From Acidobacteriota bacterium (GTDB lineage: Bacteria; Acidobacteriota; Vicinamibacteria; Fen-336), in assembly GCA_003223555.1 (NCBI GenBank), contig QHVM01000058.1, positions 1-60,819 on the forward strand: 60,819 bases of DNA, in the 5' to 3' direction. Below are positions 52,156 through 60,658 of the stretch, in pieces (position 1 is the first letter of the stretch; every line of letters starts with the position of its first letter). Under the pieces are notes generated by a model that worked only from the letters and a program-made list of their open reading frames with translations, did not search any database and had not been told where the DNA came from. The position numbers and the translations under genes were made by a program.

Positions 52156-54309
52156 ATGGTGCGGGTCGCGTTCCTCTGGCACATGCACCAGCCCCCGTAC
52201 CGCGATCCGCTCGACGGCTCGGTGGTCCTGCCCTGGGTGCGCCTGCACGCCCTCAAGGACTACCTCGGGATGCTGCGGGTGCTGGAGGAGACGCACGAGG
52301 TCCACGCCACGTTCAACCTCGTCCCGGTGCTGCTCGACCAGCTCGAGGCCTGCGCGCGGGGCGAGGCCGACGATCCCCACCAGCGCGCCTCGATGGTCCC
52401 CGCCGCCGACATGGACGAGGCGCAGCGGCTCTCCGCGCTCAAGTGGCTCTTCATGGCCCAGGAGCAGAACGTCCTCGGCCGCCACCCGCGCTTCAAGGAG
52501 CTGCTCGGCCAGCGGGGGCCGCGCCGGGACGAGGGCGGGCTGCGGGCGGCGGCTCCCCATTTCTCGACCCAGGACATGCTCGACTTGCAGGTCCTGGGCA
52601 AGCTCGCCTGGTTCGACCTGGAGTGGCAGGAGAAGGACCCCGTCGTGCGCGGACTGGCCGAGAAGCAGCGCGGCTTCACCGAGGCCGACAAGGCCGCCTT
52701 GGCCGAGCGGGAGAGAGCGCTGCTCGGCGAGATCCTTCCCGCCTACCGCCGCGCCGGGGAAGGCGGGCAGGTCGAGCTGTCCGCCTCGCCCTACTACCAT
52801 CCCATCCTGCCGCTCCTGTGCGACACCGACGCCCACCGCGAGGCCCATCCCGAGGCGTCCGTCCCCCGCCGGTTCCGCCATCCGGAGGACGCCCTCGACC
52901 AGGTCCAGCGCGCGCTGGCCCGCCACGCCGCGGTCTTCGGCCGGCCGCCCTCCGGGATGTGGCCCTCGGAAGGCTCAGTATCGGACGAGGCCGTGCTGCA
53001 GATGGCCCGGACCGGGCTGCGCTGGACGGCGTCGGACGAGGCCGTGCTCGAGCGCAGCCTGGGCGGCACCCTGCAGCGCGACCCGGGCGGGATCGCCCAG
53101 CCGGTCGACCTGCTGTACCGGCCGTGGATGCGGGACACCGAAGCGGGCCCGATCGCGCTGCTCTTCCGCGACCACGTGCTCTCCGACCTCATCGGGTTCA
53201 CCTACTCGCGCCAGGCGCCCGAGCCGGCCGCGGCGGACTTCCTGCAGCGCCTGCGGAAGGTGGGGGAGTCGTGGCGGGGGACGGGGCTGGCCGGCGAGCC
53301 GGTGGTGGGCGTCTTCCTCGACGGCGAGAACGCCTGGGAGCACTACCGCGACGGCGGGCGCGTGTTCCTCCGCGCCGTCTACCAGGGCATCGCGCGCGAC
53401 CGCCACCTGAAGGGCGTGAGCGTGAGCGAGGCCCTCGAGGGCCAGGCGCCGCGGGCGCTCCCGCGCGTGTTCGCCGGGAGCTGGATCCACGCCGACTTCT
53501 CGGTCTGGATCGGCCACGCCGACGACCGCCGGGCGTGGGACCTGCTCGGCGACGCCCGCGACGCGCTGGCCGCCCACGAGGCCTCCGGGCCGCCCGAGAA
53601 GGGCGAGAAGGCCTGGGAGTCGTACCGCGCGGCGTGCGCGAGCGACTGGTGCTGGTGGTACGGCGACGACCGGCACTCGGAGAACGACTACGAGTTCGAT
53701 CGCCTGTTCCGCCGCCACCTGCAGGCCGTGTACCTGGGCCTCGGCCTCCCGGTGCCGGACGCGCTCCTGGAGACGGTCATCACCACCCGCCATCTCGAGG
53801 CCGCCGCCCGGCCCCCGCGCGGGCCGCTGAGCCCCTCGATCGACGGCGCGGTGAGCGATGGAGAGTGGGACCCGGCCGGCATCCACCACGCGCCGCGCGC
53901 GGGGTCGATGGGCCGGTCCGGCCACGGCGTCGAGACGATCCGGTTCGGCCTCGGCGAGGGTACGCTGTACCTTCTCGTCGAGACCTCCACTCCCGCCCAG
54001 ACGCTGCTGGCCGAGATGGAGGTCGTCGTGACCTTCGGCACGGCCGTGCGGTACCGGCTGGGAGCGGCGGGGGGCACGCTCGCCGTCCACCGTGAGCGGC
54101 GCAACGGCGACGGCTGGACGGCCTTGCCGTCGGAGACGAAGGCGGCCGCGGGCGCGGTGCTGGAGGTGGGCATTCCGGTCGCCGAGATCCCCGGCCGGGA
54201 ACGGGGCCGGCTGGAGTTCCGCGTCCTGCTGCGCCAGGGCGAGACCGAGCTGGAGCGGCACCCCGAGGTGGCGCCCTTGAGGATTCCCCTCGAGGAGAAG
54301 AAGCGATGA
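52156..54309 (+). CDS. Glycoside hydrolase family 57 protein
   Basis: GH57 enzymes act on alpha-glucans (amylase, amylopullulanase, branching enzyme types). The 717-residue protein starts [20 protein letters not shown] with the family HQPP motif, has [13 protein letters not shown], the nucleophile region [14 protein letters not shown] (catalytic Glu near residue 276) and [20 protein letters not shown] with a later acidic motif. About 150 C-terminal residues are beta-rich. It lies 37 bp from the divergent lptF and overlaps the next small gene. A role in glycogen turnover is inferred. Confidence 0.88.
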   Translation: MVRVAFLWHMHQPPYRDPLDGSVVLPWVRLHALKDYLGMLRVLEETHEVHATFNLVPVLLDQLEACARGEADDPHQRASMVPAADMDEAQRLSALKWLFMAQEQNVLGRHPRFKELLGQRGPRRDEGGLRAAAPHFSTQDMLDLQVLGKLAWFDLEWQEKDPVVRGLAEKQRGFTEADKAALAERERALLGEILPAYRRAGEGGQVELSASPYYHPILPLLCDTDAHREAHPEASVPRRFRHPEDALDQVQRALARHAAVFGRPPSGMWPSEGSVSDEAVLQMARTGLRWTASDEAVLERSLGGTLQRDPGGIAQPVDLLYRPWMRDTEAGPIALLFRDHVLSDLIGFTYSRQAPEPAAADFLQRLRKVGESWRGTGLAGEPVVGVFLDGENAWEHYRDGGRVFLRAVYQGIARDRHLKGVSVSEALEGQAPRALPRVFAGSWIHADFSVWIGHADDRRAWDLLGDARDALAAHEASGPPEKGEKAWESYRAACASDWCWWYGDDRHSENDYEFDRLFRRHLQAVYLGLGLPVPDALLETVITTRHLEAAARPPRGPLSPSIDGAVSDGEWDPAGIHHAPRAGSMGRSGHGVETIRFGLGEGTLYLLVETSTPAQTLLAEMEVVVTFGTAVRYRLGAAGGTLAVHRERRNGDGWTALPSETKAAAGAVLEVGIPVAEIPGRERGRLEFRVLLRQGETELERHPEVAPLRIPLEEKKR

Positions 54310-54548
54310 GCGGCATCGACCCCGAGCGCTATGTCGAGCAGTACTGGAAGCGCTTCCCCGGCACCTACTTCACCGGTGACGGCGCGCGCCAGGACAAGGA
54401 CGGCTACTTCTGGATCATGGGCCGCGTGGACGACGCCATCAACGTGGCCGGGCCCCGCCTGGGGACGATGGAGGTGGAGAGCGCGCTCGTCTCCCATCCC
54501 CAGGTGGCCGAGGACTACTCGGTCCTGGCCCGCGAGGAAGAAGAGTAG
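54306..54548 (+). CDS. 80-residue fragment of acetyl-CoA synthetase (hinge/A8-type region only)
   Basis: The whole product matches an internal piece of acetyl-CoA synthetase: [20 protein letters not shown], then [18 protein letters not shown] and [19 protein letters not shown]. The family motif INVSGHRLGT reads [10 protein letters not shown] here, and the last 11 residues are unrelated. The adenylation core and C-terminal catalytic lysine domain are absent, so it cannot be an active synthetase. ATG 54306 overlaps the GH57 stop (ATGA) and thrB follows by 1 bp, so it is translated in the operon. It may be a deletion scar or a small regulator; I cannot tell. Confidence 0.7.
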   Translation: MSGIDPERYVEQYWKRFPGTYFTGDGARQDKDGYFWIMGRVDDAINVAGPRLGTMEVESALVSHPQVAEDYSVLAREEEE

Positions 54549-54549
54549 G

Positions 54550-55470
54550 TTGGGCGAGGTCGCCGTCTTCGCGCCCGGCACCGCGTCGAACATCGGTCCC
54601 GGTTTCGATTGCCTGGGCATCGCCTTCACCGGCCTCGGCGACACCGTGCGGGCCTCGCGCGCGGGCCAGCCCGGCGTGCGGGTGGCCGCGGTCTCCCTCG
54701 AGCGGATCCCCACCGATCCCCTGCGCAACACGGCCGCCCTGGCCGCGGCGGCCGTGCTGAAGCGCGCCGGCCTCGAGCGCGAGGCCGGCCTCGAGCTGCG
54801 GGTCGAGAAGGGCCTGCCCCTCGCCGCCGGCATGGGGGGCAGCGCGGCCTCCGCGGTCGCCGGCGCCCTGGCGGCCCACGAGGTGCTGAAGACCCGCCTC
54901 ACCCGCATCGACCTGCTGGTGGCCGCGGTCGAGGCGGAGGCGGTCGTCTCGGGCCGCCATGCCGACAACGCCGCGCCGTGCCTGTTCGGCGGGGCGGTGA
55001 TCGTGGCCGGCCTCGATCCGCCCGAGGTCACCCCGGTCCGGGTCCACGAGAGCCTGGGGCTCGTGTTCGTGACGCCCGCCTACGAGGTGGCCACCGCCGA
55101 GGCGCGCAAGGTGCTGCCCGCCGAGGTGCCGCGCGCCGACGCGGTCGGGCAGGCCGCCCGCCTGGCCCTGCTCGTCCTGGGCCTGGAGCGCGGCGACGCC
55201 GACCTCGTCAAGCGAGCCATGTGGGACCACATCGCCGAGCCTCGCCGGGCGCCGCTCTATCCCGGCTACCCGCAGGCGCGCACGGCCGGCCTGGAGGCGG
55301 GGGCCCTCGGTGTGGCGGTGAGCGGGGCCGGACCGACGCTGGTCGCCCTGGCCCTGCGCGAGACGCGGAAGGCGGTGGCGGCGGCGCTCGTCGACGGCTA
55401 CGCCAAGGCCGGAGTGGAGGCCCGCGCCCACGTGGCGGAGGTCGATACCGTCGGGGCGCGGGTGGTTTGA
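54550..55470 (+). CDS. thrB: Homoserine kinase ThrB
   Basis: ThrB phosphorylates homoserine for threonine synthesis. The 306-residue GHMP kinase has VFAPGTASNIGPGFDCLGIA, the ATP loop GLPLAAGMGGSAASAVAGAL and C-terminal GVAVSGAGPTLVALA. The start is TTG 54550, 1 bp after the upstream fragment's stop. It overlaps thrC. Confidence 0.94.
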   Translation: MGEVAVFAPGTASNIGPGFDCLGIAFTGLGDTVRASRAGQPGVRVAAVSLERIPTDPLRNTAALAAAAVLKRAGLEREAGLELRVEKGLPLAAGMGGSAASAVAGALAAHEVLKTRLTRIDLLVAAVEAEAVVSGRHADNAAPCLFGGAVIVAGLDPPEVTPVRVHESLGLVFVTPAYEVATAEARKVLPAEVPRADAVGQAARLALLVLGLERGDADLVKRAMWDHIAEPRRAPLYPGYPQARTAGLEAGALGVAVSGAGPTLVALALRETRKAVAAALVDGYAKAGVEARAHVAEVDTVGARVV

Positions 55471-56693
55471 GCCCCCGCCTCGTGTGCGGGACCTGCGGCC
55501 TGCGCCTGCCCCGGGGCTCCCTGCGCCTGCAATGCTCGTGCGGGGGCCTGCTCGAGGCGCACCCGGCGCCTTCGCTGCGGGGCGTGCGGCTGCGCGCCGC
55601 CTTCGACCGGCGCCGGGAAGGCGATCCGGCGGGGGAGGGGAGTGGCGTCTGGCGCTTCCGCGAGCTGCTCCTGCCCGGGCGCGGCCCCCTTGTCTCCCAC
55701 CCCGAGGGCAACACGAACCTCTACCGCCGCGACGCCGTCGCGCGCTGGGCGGGCGTCGCCGACCTGGCCTTGAAGCACGAGGGCGAGAACCCCACCGGCT
55801 CGTTCAAGGACCGCGGCATGACCGTCGCGGTGACGCAAGCGGTGCGCGCGGGCGCGACCGCGCTGGCCTGCGCCTCCACCGGCAACACGTCGGCTTCGCT
55901 GGCCGCCTACGCGGCCCAGGCCGGACTGCCCGCGCTCGTGTTCATGCCGCGGGCCAAGGTGGCCGCGGGCAAGCTCGCCCAGGCCCTCTGCTACGGCGCC
56001 CGGGTGCTGGAGGTGCGGAGCGACTTCGACGAATGCCTGCGCCTGGCGCGCGAGGCCTCCGACGAACTGGGGCTGACGCTGCTCAACTCGGTCAACCCCT
56101 GGCGCATCGAGGGGCAGAAGACGATCGTGCTCGAGCTGCTGCAGCAGCGGGGCTGGGAGCCGCCGGACTGGATCGTGGTGCCGGCGGGGAACCTCGGCAA
56201 CACGGCCGCCTTCGGCAAGGCGCTGCGGGAAGCCCGCGAGCTGGGCCTCATCTCCCGCCTCCCGCGCCTGGCCGCGATCCAGGCCGCGGGCGCCGCGCCC
56301 TTCTACCACTCCTTCCGCGCCGGCTTCCGGCGCCGCTTCCGCGTGCGCGCGGAGACGATCGCCACCGCGATCCGCATCGGCGACCCGGTGAGCTACGAGC
56401 GGGCCGCCCGCGCCATCCGCCAGACGCGGGGGGTGGTGGCGGCGGTCTCCGACCGGGAGATCCTCTCCGCCAAGGCGGTCGTCGACGGGGCCGGCATCGG
56501 CTGCGAGCCCGCCTCGGCCGCCTCGCTGGCCGGCCTGCGCCAGCTCGTCCGGCGCGGCATCGTGGGCCCGCGCGACTCGGTCGTCGCGGTCCTCACCGGA
56601 CACCTGCTGAAGGACCCGCGGGTGGCGCGCGGCGCGCCGGTCGTGATCGCTCCCCGCGTCTCGGAGGTGGAGCGGGTGCTGAAGGATCTTTAG
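55467..56693 (+). CDS. thrC: Threonine synthase ThrC
   Basis: ThrC converts O-phosphohomoserine to threonine with PLP. The 408-residue protein starts at TTG 55467 (TTGA overlap with thrB) and has an N-terminal Cys cluster (CGTCGLRLPRGSLRLQCSCG), the PLP Lys in KHEGENPTGSFKDRGMTVAV, phosphate loop ACASTGNTSASLAAYAAQAG and VVPAGNLGNTAAFGKA. The Cys-rich head is typical of many archaeal and bacterial ThrC. Homoserine dehydrogenase is not in the window. Confidence 0.94.
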   Translation: MSPRLVCGTCGLRLPRGSLRLQCSCGGLLEAHPAPSLRGVRLRAAFDRRREGDPAGEGSGVWRFRELLLPGRGPLVSHPEGNTNLYRRDAVARWAGVADLALKHEGENPTGSFKDRGMTVAVTQAVRAGATALACASTGNTSASLAAYAAQAGLPALVFMPRAKVAAGKLAQALCYGARVLEVRSDFDECLRLAREASDELGLTLLNSVNPWRIEGQKTIVLELLQQRGWEPPDWIVVPAGNLGNTAAFGKALREARELGLISRLPRLAAIQAAGAAPFYHSFRAGFRRRFRVRAETIATAIRIGDPVSYERAARAIRQTRGVVAAVSDREILSAKAVVDGAGIGCEPASAASLAGLRQLVRRGIVGPRDSVVAVLTGHLLKDPRVARGAPVVIAPRVSEVERVLKDL

Positions 56694-56704
56694 GCAATCG
56701 CTGC

Positions 56705-58372
56705 TCAGGCCTTCGAGGCGCTGCGGGCCGCGCCCGTGTTGTCGCTCCGCGACGGCGTCGTCGCGGCGCGCGCGTCGACCGGCAGCAGGATGGAGAAGGT
56801 GCTGCCCCGGCCGGGCTCCGACTCCACCCAGATGCGCCCCCCGTGGCCCTCCACGATGCGACGGCAGATGTAGAGGCCCAGCCCGGTGCCGGAGACCCGC
56901 AGGTGATCGTCGGTCCGGACCCGCTCGAACTTCTGGAAGAGGCGTCCCACCTGGTCGGCGGGGATGCCCAGGCCCTGGTCGGCGATCTCGATGACCAGGT
57001 GCTGGTCCCCCCGCTCGCGCACCCGCACCGTGATGGCCCCGCCCTCGGGAGAGTACTTGACGGCGTTGTTCAGCAGGTTCGTCACCACCTGCTTCAGCCG
57101 GTCGGCGTCGGCCACGATTGCCGGCAATCCCGCCGGCACGTCGGTGACCAGGGAATGGCGGGCGAGGCCGAGGGGCACCGCCTCCAGGACGAGCGGGGCC
57201 AGCTCCGTGTCCTGCCAGTTGTACTCGAGCTGCCCCGTCTCCAGCCGGCTGATGAGCAGCGTGTCGTTGGCCAGCCGGGCCAGGTCGTCGGTCTGGTCCA
57301 TGATCGTCTGCATGAACTCCTGGCGGCTGTCGAGAGGGAGGTCCGCGTCCTCGAGGACGAGCTCGGCGAAGCCGCGGATGGCCATGAGCGGGCTGCGGAA
57401 GTCGTGGGCGATGATGGCCACGAACTCGCTCTTCATCCGGTCGTATTCGTGCAGCCTGATGTTGGCCTCCTTGATCTCGTCGTGCAGCCGGTGGTTCTCG
57501 ATCGCGACCGCGGCCTGCGCGGCCACTCCCTGGAGCATCCCCAGGTCCTCGTCCCGGAAGGGGGCCGGCCCCGGCCGGTCGCCCACCAGGAGCAGACCGG
57601 TGATCTGCGGCCCGAGGGCCAGCGGCACGACCATCACCGAGCGCAGGCCGAGCGCGCCCACCACCTCGGGCAGCAGGTGCGGGTCGGAAGCGGCCTGGTT
57701 GGAGACGAGCGGGCCGTTCATGCGGAAGTTCCAGCGGTCACGCGGCTCGCCGTCGACCGGGTAGCGCACGCGGGCGATCTGCTCGCGGGTGAGGCCGAAG
57801 CCGGGGACCTGGGCCTCCATCTCGCGCCGCTCGGGGTCGTAGAGCAGCACCAGGCCCTTCTCGGCGCGGAGCGCCTCCGCGCTGTAGCGGGCGATCTGGC
57901 CGAACAGGGCCTCGGCCCCGCCGGCGAGCGAGAAGACCCAGGACGTGCGGTTGAGGCCGGCGAGCTGGTCGATCTTCTTCTGGAGGGCGCGGCGCTCGGC
58001 CTGCCGGGCGACGAGCGACCCCACCCGCAGGCCCAGCTCGCCGGCGTCGACGGGCTCGCGGACCACCTCGTGGGCGGCCACCACCGCGTCGGCGTCCTCG
58101 CGGCCGAGGACGATCACGAGCGGGAGCTCGGGGTCAAGCGCGCCGCGGGCGAGCGCCATCGTCTCCTTGAGCGGCTGGTCGCCGAAGTACAGCGTGCCCA
58201 GGACGAGGTCGGGCGAGGCGGCGAGCAGCGTCGAGAGCGCCCCGGGGCCGGGCCGCACCACCGTGACCTGGTGGCCGGCCGGGCGCAGCATCCGGGCCAG
58301 CGCCTCACCGCGTTCGACGCTCGCGTGCAGGATGGCGACCTGGCCCGGCGGCGCCGACCCCGCCGCGATCAC
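56705..58372 (-). CDS. Sensor histidine kinase with pseudo-receiver and GAF domains
   Basis: The 555-residue cytoplasmic kinase starts at GTG 58372, overlapping the response-regulator stop. Residues 8-125 look like a receiver that lacks the normal phospho-Asp pocket (SPDLVLGTLYFGDQPLKE). A GAF domain follows (about 150-310; VMVVPLALGPQITGLLLVGD), then a short coiled coil, the His box EFVAIIAHDFRSPLMAIRGF and the ATPase boxes VVTNLLNNAVKYSPEGG, ADQGLGIP and GTGLGLYICRRIVEGHGG. It is the probable partner of the upstream single-domain regulator. Confidence 0.93.
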   Translation of the reverse strand: MIAAGSAPPGQVAILHASVERGEALARMLRPAGHQVTVVRPGPGALSTLLAASPDLVLGTLYFGDQPLKETMALARGALDPELPLVIVLGREDADAVVAAHEVVREPVDAGELGLRVGSLVARQAERRALQKKIDQLAGLNRTSWVFSLAGGAEALFGQIARYSAEALRAEKGLVLLYDPERREMEAQVPGFGLTREQIARVRYPVDGEPRDRWNFRMNGPLVSNQAASDPHLLPEVVGALGLRSVMVVPLALGPQITGLLLVGDRPGPAPFRDEDLGMLQGVAAQAAVAIENHRLHDEIKEANIRLHEYDRMKSEFVAIIAHDFRSPLMAIRGFAELVLEDADLPLDSRQEFMQTIMDQTDDLARLANDTLLISRLETGQLEYNWQDTELAPLVLEAVPLGLARHSLVTDVPAGLPAIVADADRLKQVVTNLLNNAVKYSPEGGAITVRVRERGDQHLVIEIADQGLGIPADQVGRLFQKFERVRTDDHLRVSGTGLGLYICRRIVEGHGGRIWVESEPGRGSTFSILLPVDARAATTPSRSDNTGAARSASKA

Positions 58373-58794
58373 TTCTCGGTCAGCTCCGCCTGGTCCTTGG
58401 GCTTCCCCGCCGTCCGCTCGATGCTGGTGAACAGGCCGACGATCGACCGCAGGCTGGCGCGGGCGATGGGCTTGACGAGGTAGGAATCGGCCCCGGCCGC
58501 CCGGCCGGCCGCGTAGTCCTTCATGTCCCCCTTGGCGGTGACGAAGACGATGGGGACCTTGGCCTCGACCGTGCGCAGGGCCCGGCACACGCTGTAGCCG
58601 TCCATGTCGGGCAGGGTCACGTCGAGGAGGATGAGGTCGAAGGGGCCCTTCTTGTCGACCGCCTTCAGGCAGTCGGTGCCGGTCGCCGCCTCCACGAGCT
58701 CGAAGTTCTCGTACTTCTCGGCCTCCAGGATGGTGCGGATGAGGGCTCGCGTCGGGGCGTGGTCGTCGACGACGAGGATCTTCTTCTTGGCCAT
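58369..58794 (-). CDS. Single-domain response regulator (CheY-like)
   Basis: The 141-residue protein is a receiver: KKKILVVDDHAPTRALIRTI, phospho-Asp in FDLILLDVTLPDMDGYSVCR (about residue 58), VPIVFVTAKG with the Thr, and Lys in ADSYLVKPIARASL. There is no output domain, so it relays to another protein. It is translationally coupled to the histidine kinase. Confidence 0.93.
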   Translation of the reverse strand: MAKKKILVVDDHAPTRALIRTILEAEKYENFELVEAATGTDCLKAVDKKGPFDLILLDVTLPDMDGYSVCRALRTVEAKVPIVFVTAKGDMKDYAAGRAAGADSYLVKPIARASLRSIVGLFTSIERTAGKPKDQAELTEK

Positions 58795-58833
58795 GGATCA
58801 CGCGGCGAGGGCTGCCGGGCGACGGTACGCAGT

Positions 58834-58862
58834 ATTTTAACCGAGGCCGGCCAGTCCGCCAA
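58834..58862 (-). promoter_or_regulatory. Promoter of the response-regulator/kinase operon
   Basis: On the minus strand TTGGCG (58862-58857), 17 bp, then TAAAAT (58839-58834), about 40 bp before ATG 58794. Between here and 59047 the gap contains no gene that I can see. Confidence 0.55.
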
Positions 58863-59046
58863 GTGGACCGCTGATCGACCCCCGGAAGAGCCGTTTTCCG
58901 AGCTCAACCTTCTCGCTTCGGCCGGGCCAGCCGCGAGAGCCGGGCGATCAAGGTTCCGAGCCTCCGGGCACGCGCGGAACGCGCACCGCTATGGGCTCGT
59001 CCCGGCGAAAGTAGGGGACGGCCGACGCGTCGTCGAGCTCCTGCTC

Positions 59047-59080
59047 TTGCCGCGTATGTCGGAATGTCAGATAATCTGAC
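59047..59080 (+). promoter_or_regulatory. Promoter and palindromic operator of the AbrB-PIN pair
   Basis: TTGCCG (59047-59052), 17 bp, GATAAT (59070-59075). The -10 box lies inside a perfect palindrome GTCAGATAATCTGAC (59066-59080, 7-bp arms), which ends 2 bp before the antitoxin ATG 59083. The expected transcript starts at about 59082, so the mRNA would be leaderless and the operator would block the polymerase. Confidence 0.6.
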
Positions 59081-59082
59081 GA

Positions 59083-59376
59083 ATGGCACGGATGGGCGGA
59101 GCGGCCAGGGTGGGCAGACGGGGGGCGATCGTGATTCCGGCGATGCTTCGTCGGAAATTCGGCATACGCGAAGGCTCATCGGTTCTCGTCGAAGAGGGTC
59201 CGGACGGCGTGCTCATCCGTCCCGCGGTGACGGTACCCGTGGAGACGTGGACGAGAGAGCGAAAGGCGGCCTTTCTGCTCGAGAACGCCGTCGACCCGAA
59301 GGATTACGCATGGGCGCGCCGAGAGGTGCGCCGGCTGGGGCTCGATCCGGACAAGATTCCGCACGGGAAGCCCTAG
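59083..59376 (+). CDS. AbrB/SpoVT-type antitoxin
   Basis: The 97-residue protein starts MARMGGAARVGRRGAIVIPA followed by MLRRKFGIREGSSVLVEEG, the swapped-hairpin AbrB DNA-binding fold of VapB-type antitoxins. The C-terminal 45 residues (VETWTRERKAAFLLENAVDP) should wrap the toxin. It precedes a PIN toxin by 9 bp and has a palindromic operator overlapping its promoter, fitting autoregulation. There is no Shine-Dalgarno; see the promoter entry. Confidence 0.85.
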   Translation: MARMGGAARVGRRGAIVIPAMLRRKFGIREGSSVLVEEGPDGVLIRPAVTVPVETWTRERKAAFLLENAVDPKDYAWARREVRRLGLDPDKIPHGKP

Positions 59377-59385
59377 ACCTGACGC

Positions 59386-59805
59386 TTGGATCGACTCTTC
59401 CTCGACGCGAACGTGCTCTTCTCGGCGGCCTATCGTGAGGATGCTCCGTTGCAGCGTTTCTGGAGCTACCCGGCGGTCGAGCTCATCAGCTCCGCTTACG
59501 CAGTGGCCGAGGCGGAGCGCCACCTCGATGCCGTCCAGCAGATACGGTTATCGAAGCTGTTGACGACGGTCAGGGTGGTGCCCAACGTGCCTGCGAGCGA
59601 TCTTCCCGAGATCAAGCTGCTCCGAGGCAAGGATGCCCCGATTCTCGCCGCCGCCATCGCGGCTCGCGCACCGCACCTGGTCACGGGCGACCGGCGGGAT
59701 TTCGGCGCCTACTTTGGAAAGCGTCTCGGCGGCGTGCTGGTGTTGCCGCCGCGCGACTATCTTGGCCGCCGAACAGCACGCCGCCGTCGCCGCTCCAAGC
59801 GGTAG
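59386..59805 (+). CDS. PIN-domain ribonuclease toxin (VapC-like)
   Basis: The 139-residue protein begins at TTG 59386 with DRLFLDANVLFSAAYREDAP (first acidic residue Asp8), has SAYAVAEAERHLDA (Glu), then LLRGKDAPILAAAIAARAPH and LVTGDRRDFG, giving the four-acid PIN site. VapC toxins cut RNA when the antitoxin is lost. Pairing with the AbrB-type gene just upstream makes a complete type II system. The tail is very basic (RRTARRRRRSKR). Confidence 0.85.
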   Translation: MDRLFLDANVLFSAAYREDAPLQRFWSYPAVELISSAYAVAEAERHLDAVQQIRLSKLLTTVRVVPNVPASDLPEIKLLRGKDAPILAAAIAARAPHLVTGDRRDFGAYFGKRLGGVLVLPPRDYLGRRTARRRRRSKR

Positions 59806-59895
59806 GCCGCCGGCGGTGGCGGCAAGGCATCCGTCACCCGCTCAGCATCTCATCGCCCTACGGGCGCAGGGGCGCTCTTGCCCATGGCCACGGCT

Positions 59896-59924
59896 GTATT
59901 ACCATGATCGCATCGAGGTAATAC
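59896..59924. promoter_or_regulatory. Inverted repeat, likely operator of the RHH remnant
   Basis: GTATTACC (59896-59903) pairs perfectly with GGTAATAC (59917-59924) across 13 bp. It ends 3 bp before the RHH antitoxin reading frame, the place expected for an autoregulatory site. Confidence 0.5.
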
Positions 59925-59927
59925 GCC

Positions 59928-60176
59928 ATCACGAGCCGGACGCGCACGATCACGGTCAAGCTTCCCGAGACCCTTGCGGCGAGGCTCCAGCTGACGGTGA
60001 GGAAGCGCGGCCGCACCCAGTCCGCCGTGGTACGCGAGGCGCTCGAAGCATACCTCGACCAGAGCTCGGCCGCTGGCGCCAGCTCGGGTCTCGATCTCGT
60101 CCGCGATCTTGCGGGATCCGTCAAGGGCCCGCCAGACCTGTCCACGAGCCGGCCGCCGCCGTCAAGACCCTGCTAG
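59928..60176 (+). pseudogene. Ribbon-helix-helix (CopG-type) antitoxin remnant with lost start codon
   Basis: The frame from ATC 59928 encodes TSRTRTITVKLPETLAARLQ, then LTVRKRGRTQSAVVREALEA and YLDQSS, a clean ribbon-helix-helix antitoxin. No ATG/GTG/TTG precedes it: an in-frame stop lies two codons upstream, and ATC stands where ATG would be expected. The C-terminus (GSVKGPPDLSTSRPPPSRPC) ends in sequence shared with the truncated PIN gene. One base change and a deletion likely inactivated it. Confidence 0.65.
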
Positions 60177-60358
60177 CTCGCTATCGGGACGTCCCGATGG
60201 ATCTGGCCGAGGCCTGTCTTGTCAGGCTTTCGGAGATTCACGCCGACTGCGTCCTGGTGACCGCCGGCTCCGACTTCCGCGACGTGTACCGGCGGTATGG
60301 TCGCCGGGCGACTCCGACCATGATGCCGTCCGGGGTGTGGCGCCGCTCGCGGCGCTAA
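60146..60358 (+). pseudogene. Truncated PIN-domain toxin remnant
   Basis: Only the C-terminal half of a PIN toxin remains: AVKTLLARYRDVPMDLAEAC, LVRLSEIHADCVLVTAGSDF and RDVYRRYGRRATPTMMP. The N-terminal strand with the first catalytic Asp is missing; the join with the antitoxin sequence lies near 60150, implying loss of about 200-250 bp. It has no start codon of its own. Confidence 0.65.
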
Positions 60359-60360
60359 CT

Positions 60361-60658
60361 TTAGGCCAGCTTCCAGAGGGATGTCGGCGACCGCAAGGAG
60401 CGGGGCGCGCGCCGAGCAGGACCCCTTAAAAGGGAGGCCTCTGATCGGCACAGGCCAGAAGGGCCGTTTTCCACGGCCAATCCAGAAGCCGATAATGAGT
60501 ATTCTAGCAGTCGGCATCTAGCTTCCTATAAGAGATCTTATGTAAGATACGCCGCCTTGCCTGCTGGTCGCAAGACTGCGCTACTGATCTGACCGTGGCT
60601 TGACCCCATTCAACGTCGCCGAAAGACGCGGCATGTCTTGCTGCCTCATCGCCGACCG
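60361..60658. other. Non-coding, AT-richer stretch
   Basis: No convincing gene is seen. Base composition is clearly less GC-rich than the rest, especially 60480-60560. A small inverted repeat ATAAGA-GA-TCTTAT lies at 60528-60541. It may be part of an acquired segment together with the toxin-antitoxin genes. Confidence 0.5.

Noticed and set aside
60361-60658. Insertion sequence or integrase att site in the AT-richer end
   Set aside because: No transposase, no terminal inverted repeats and no tRNA end were found; only a small inverted repeat at 60528-60541.
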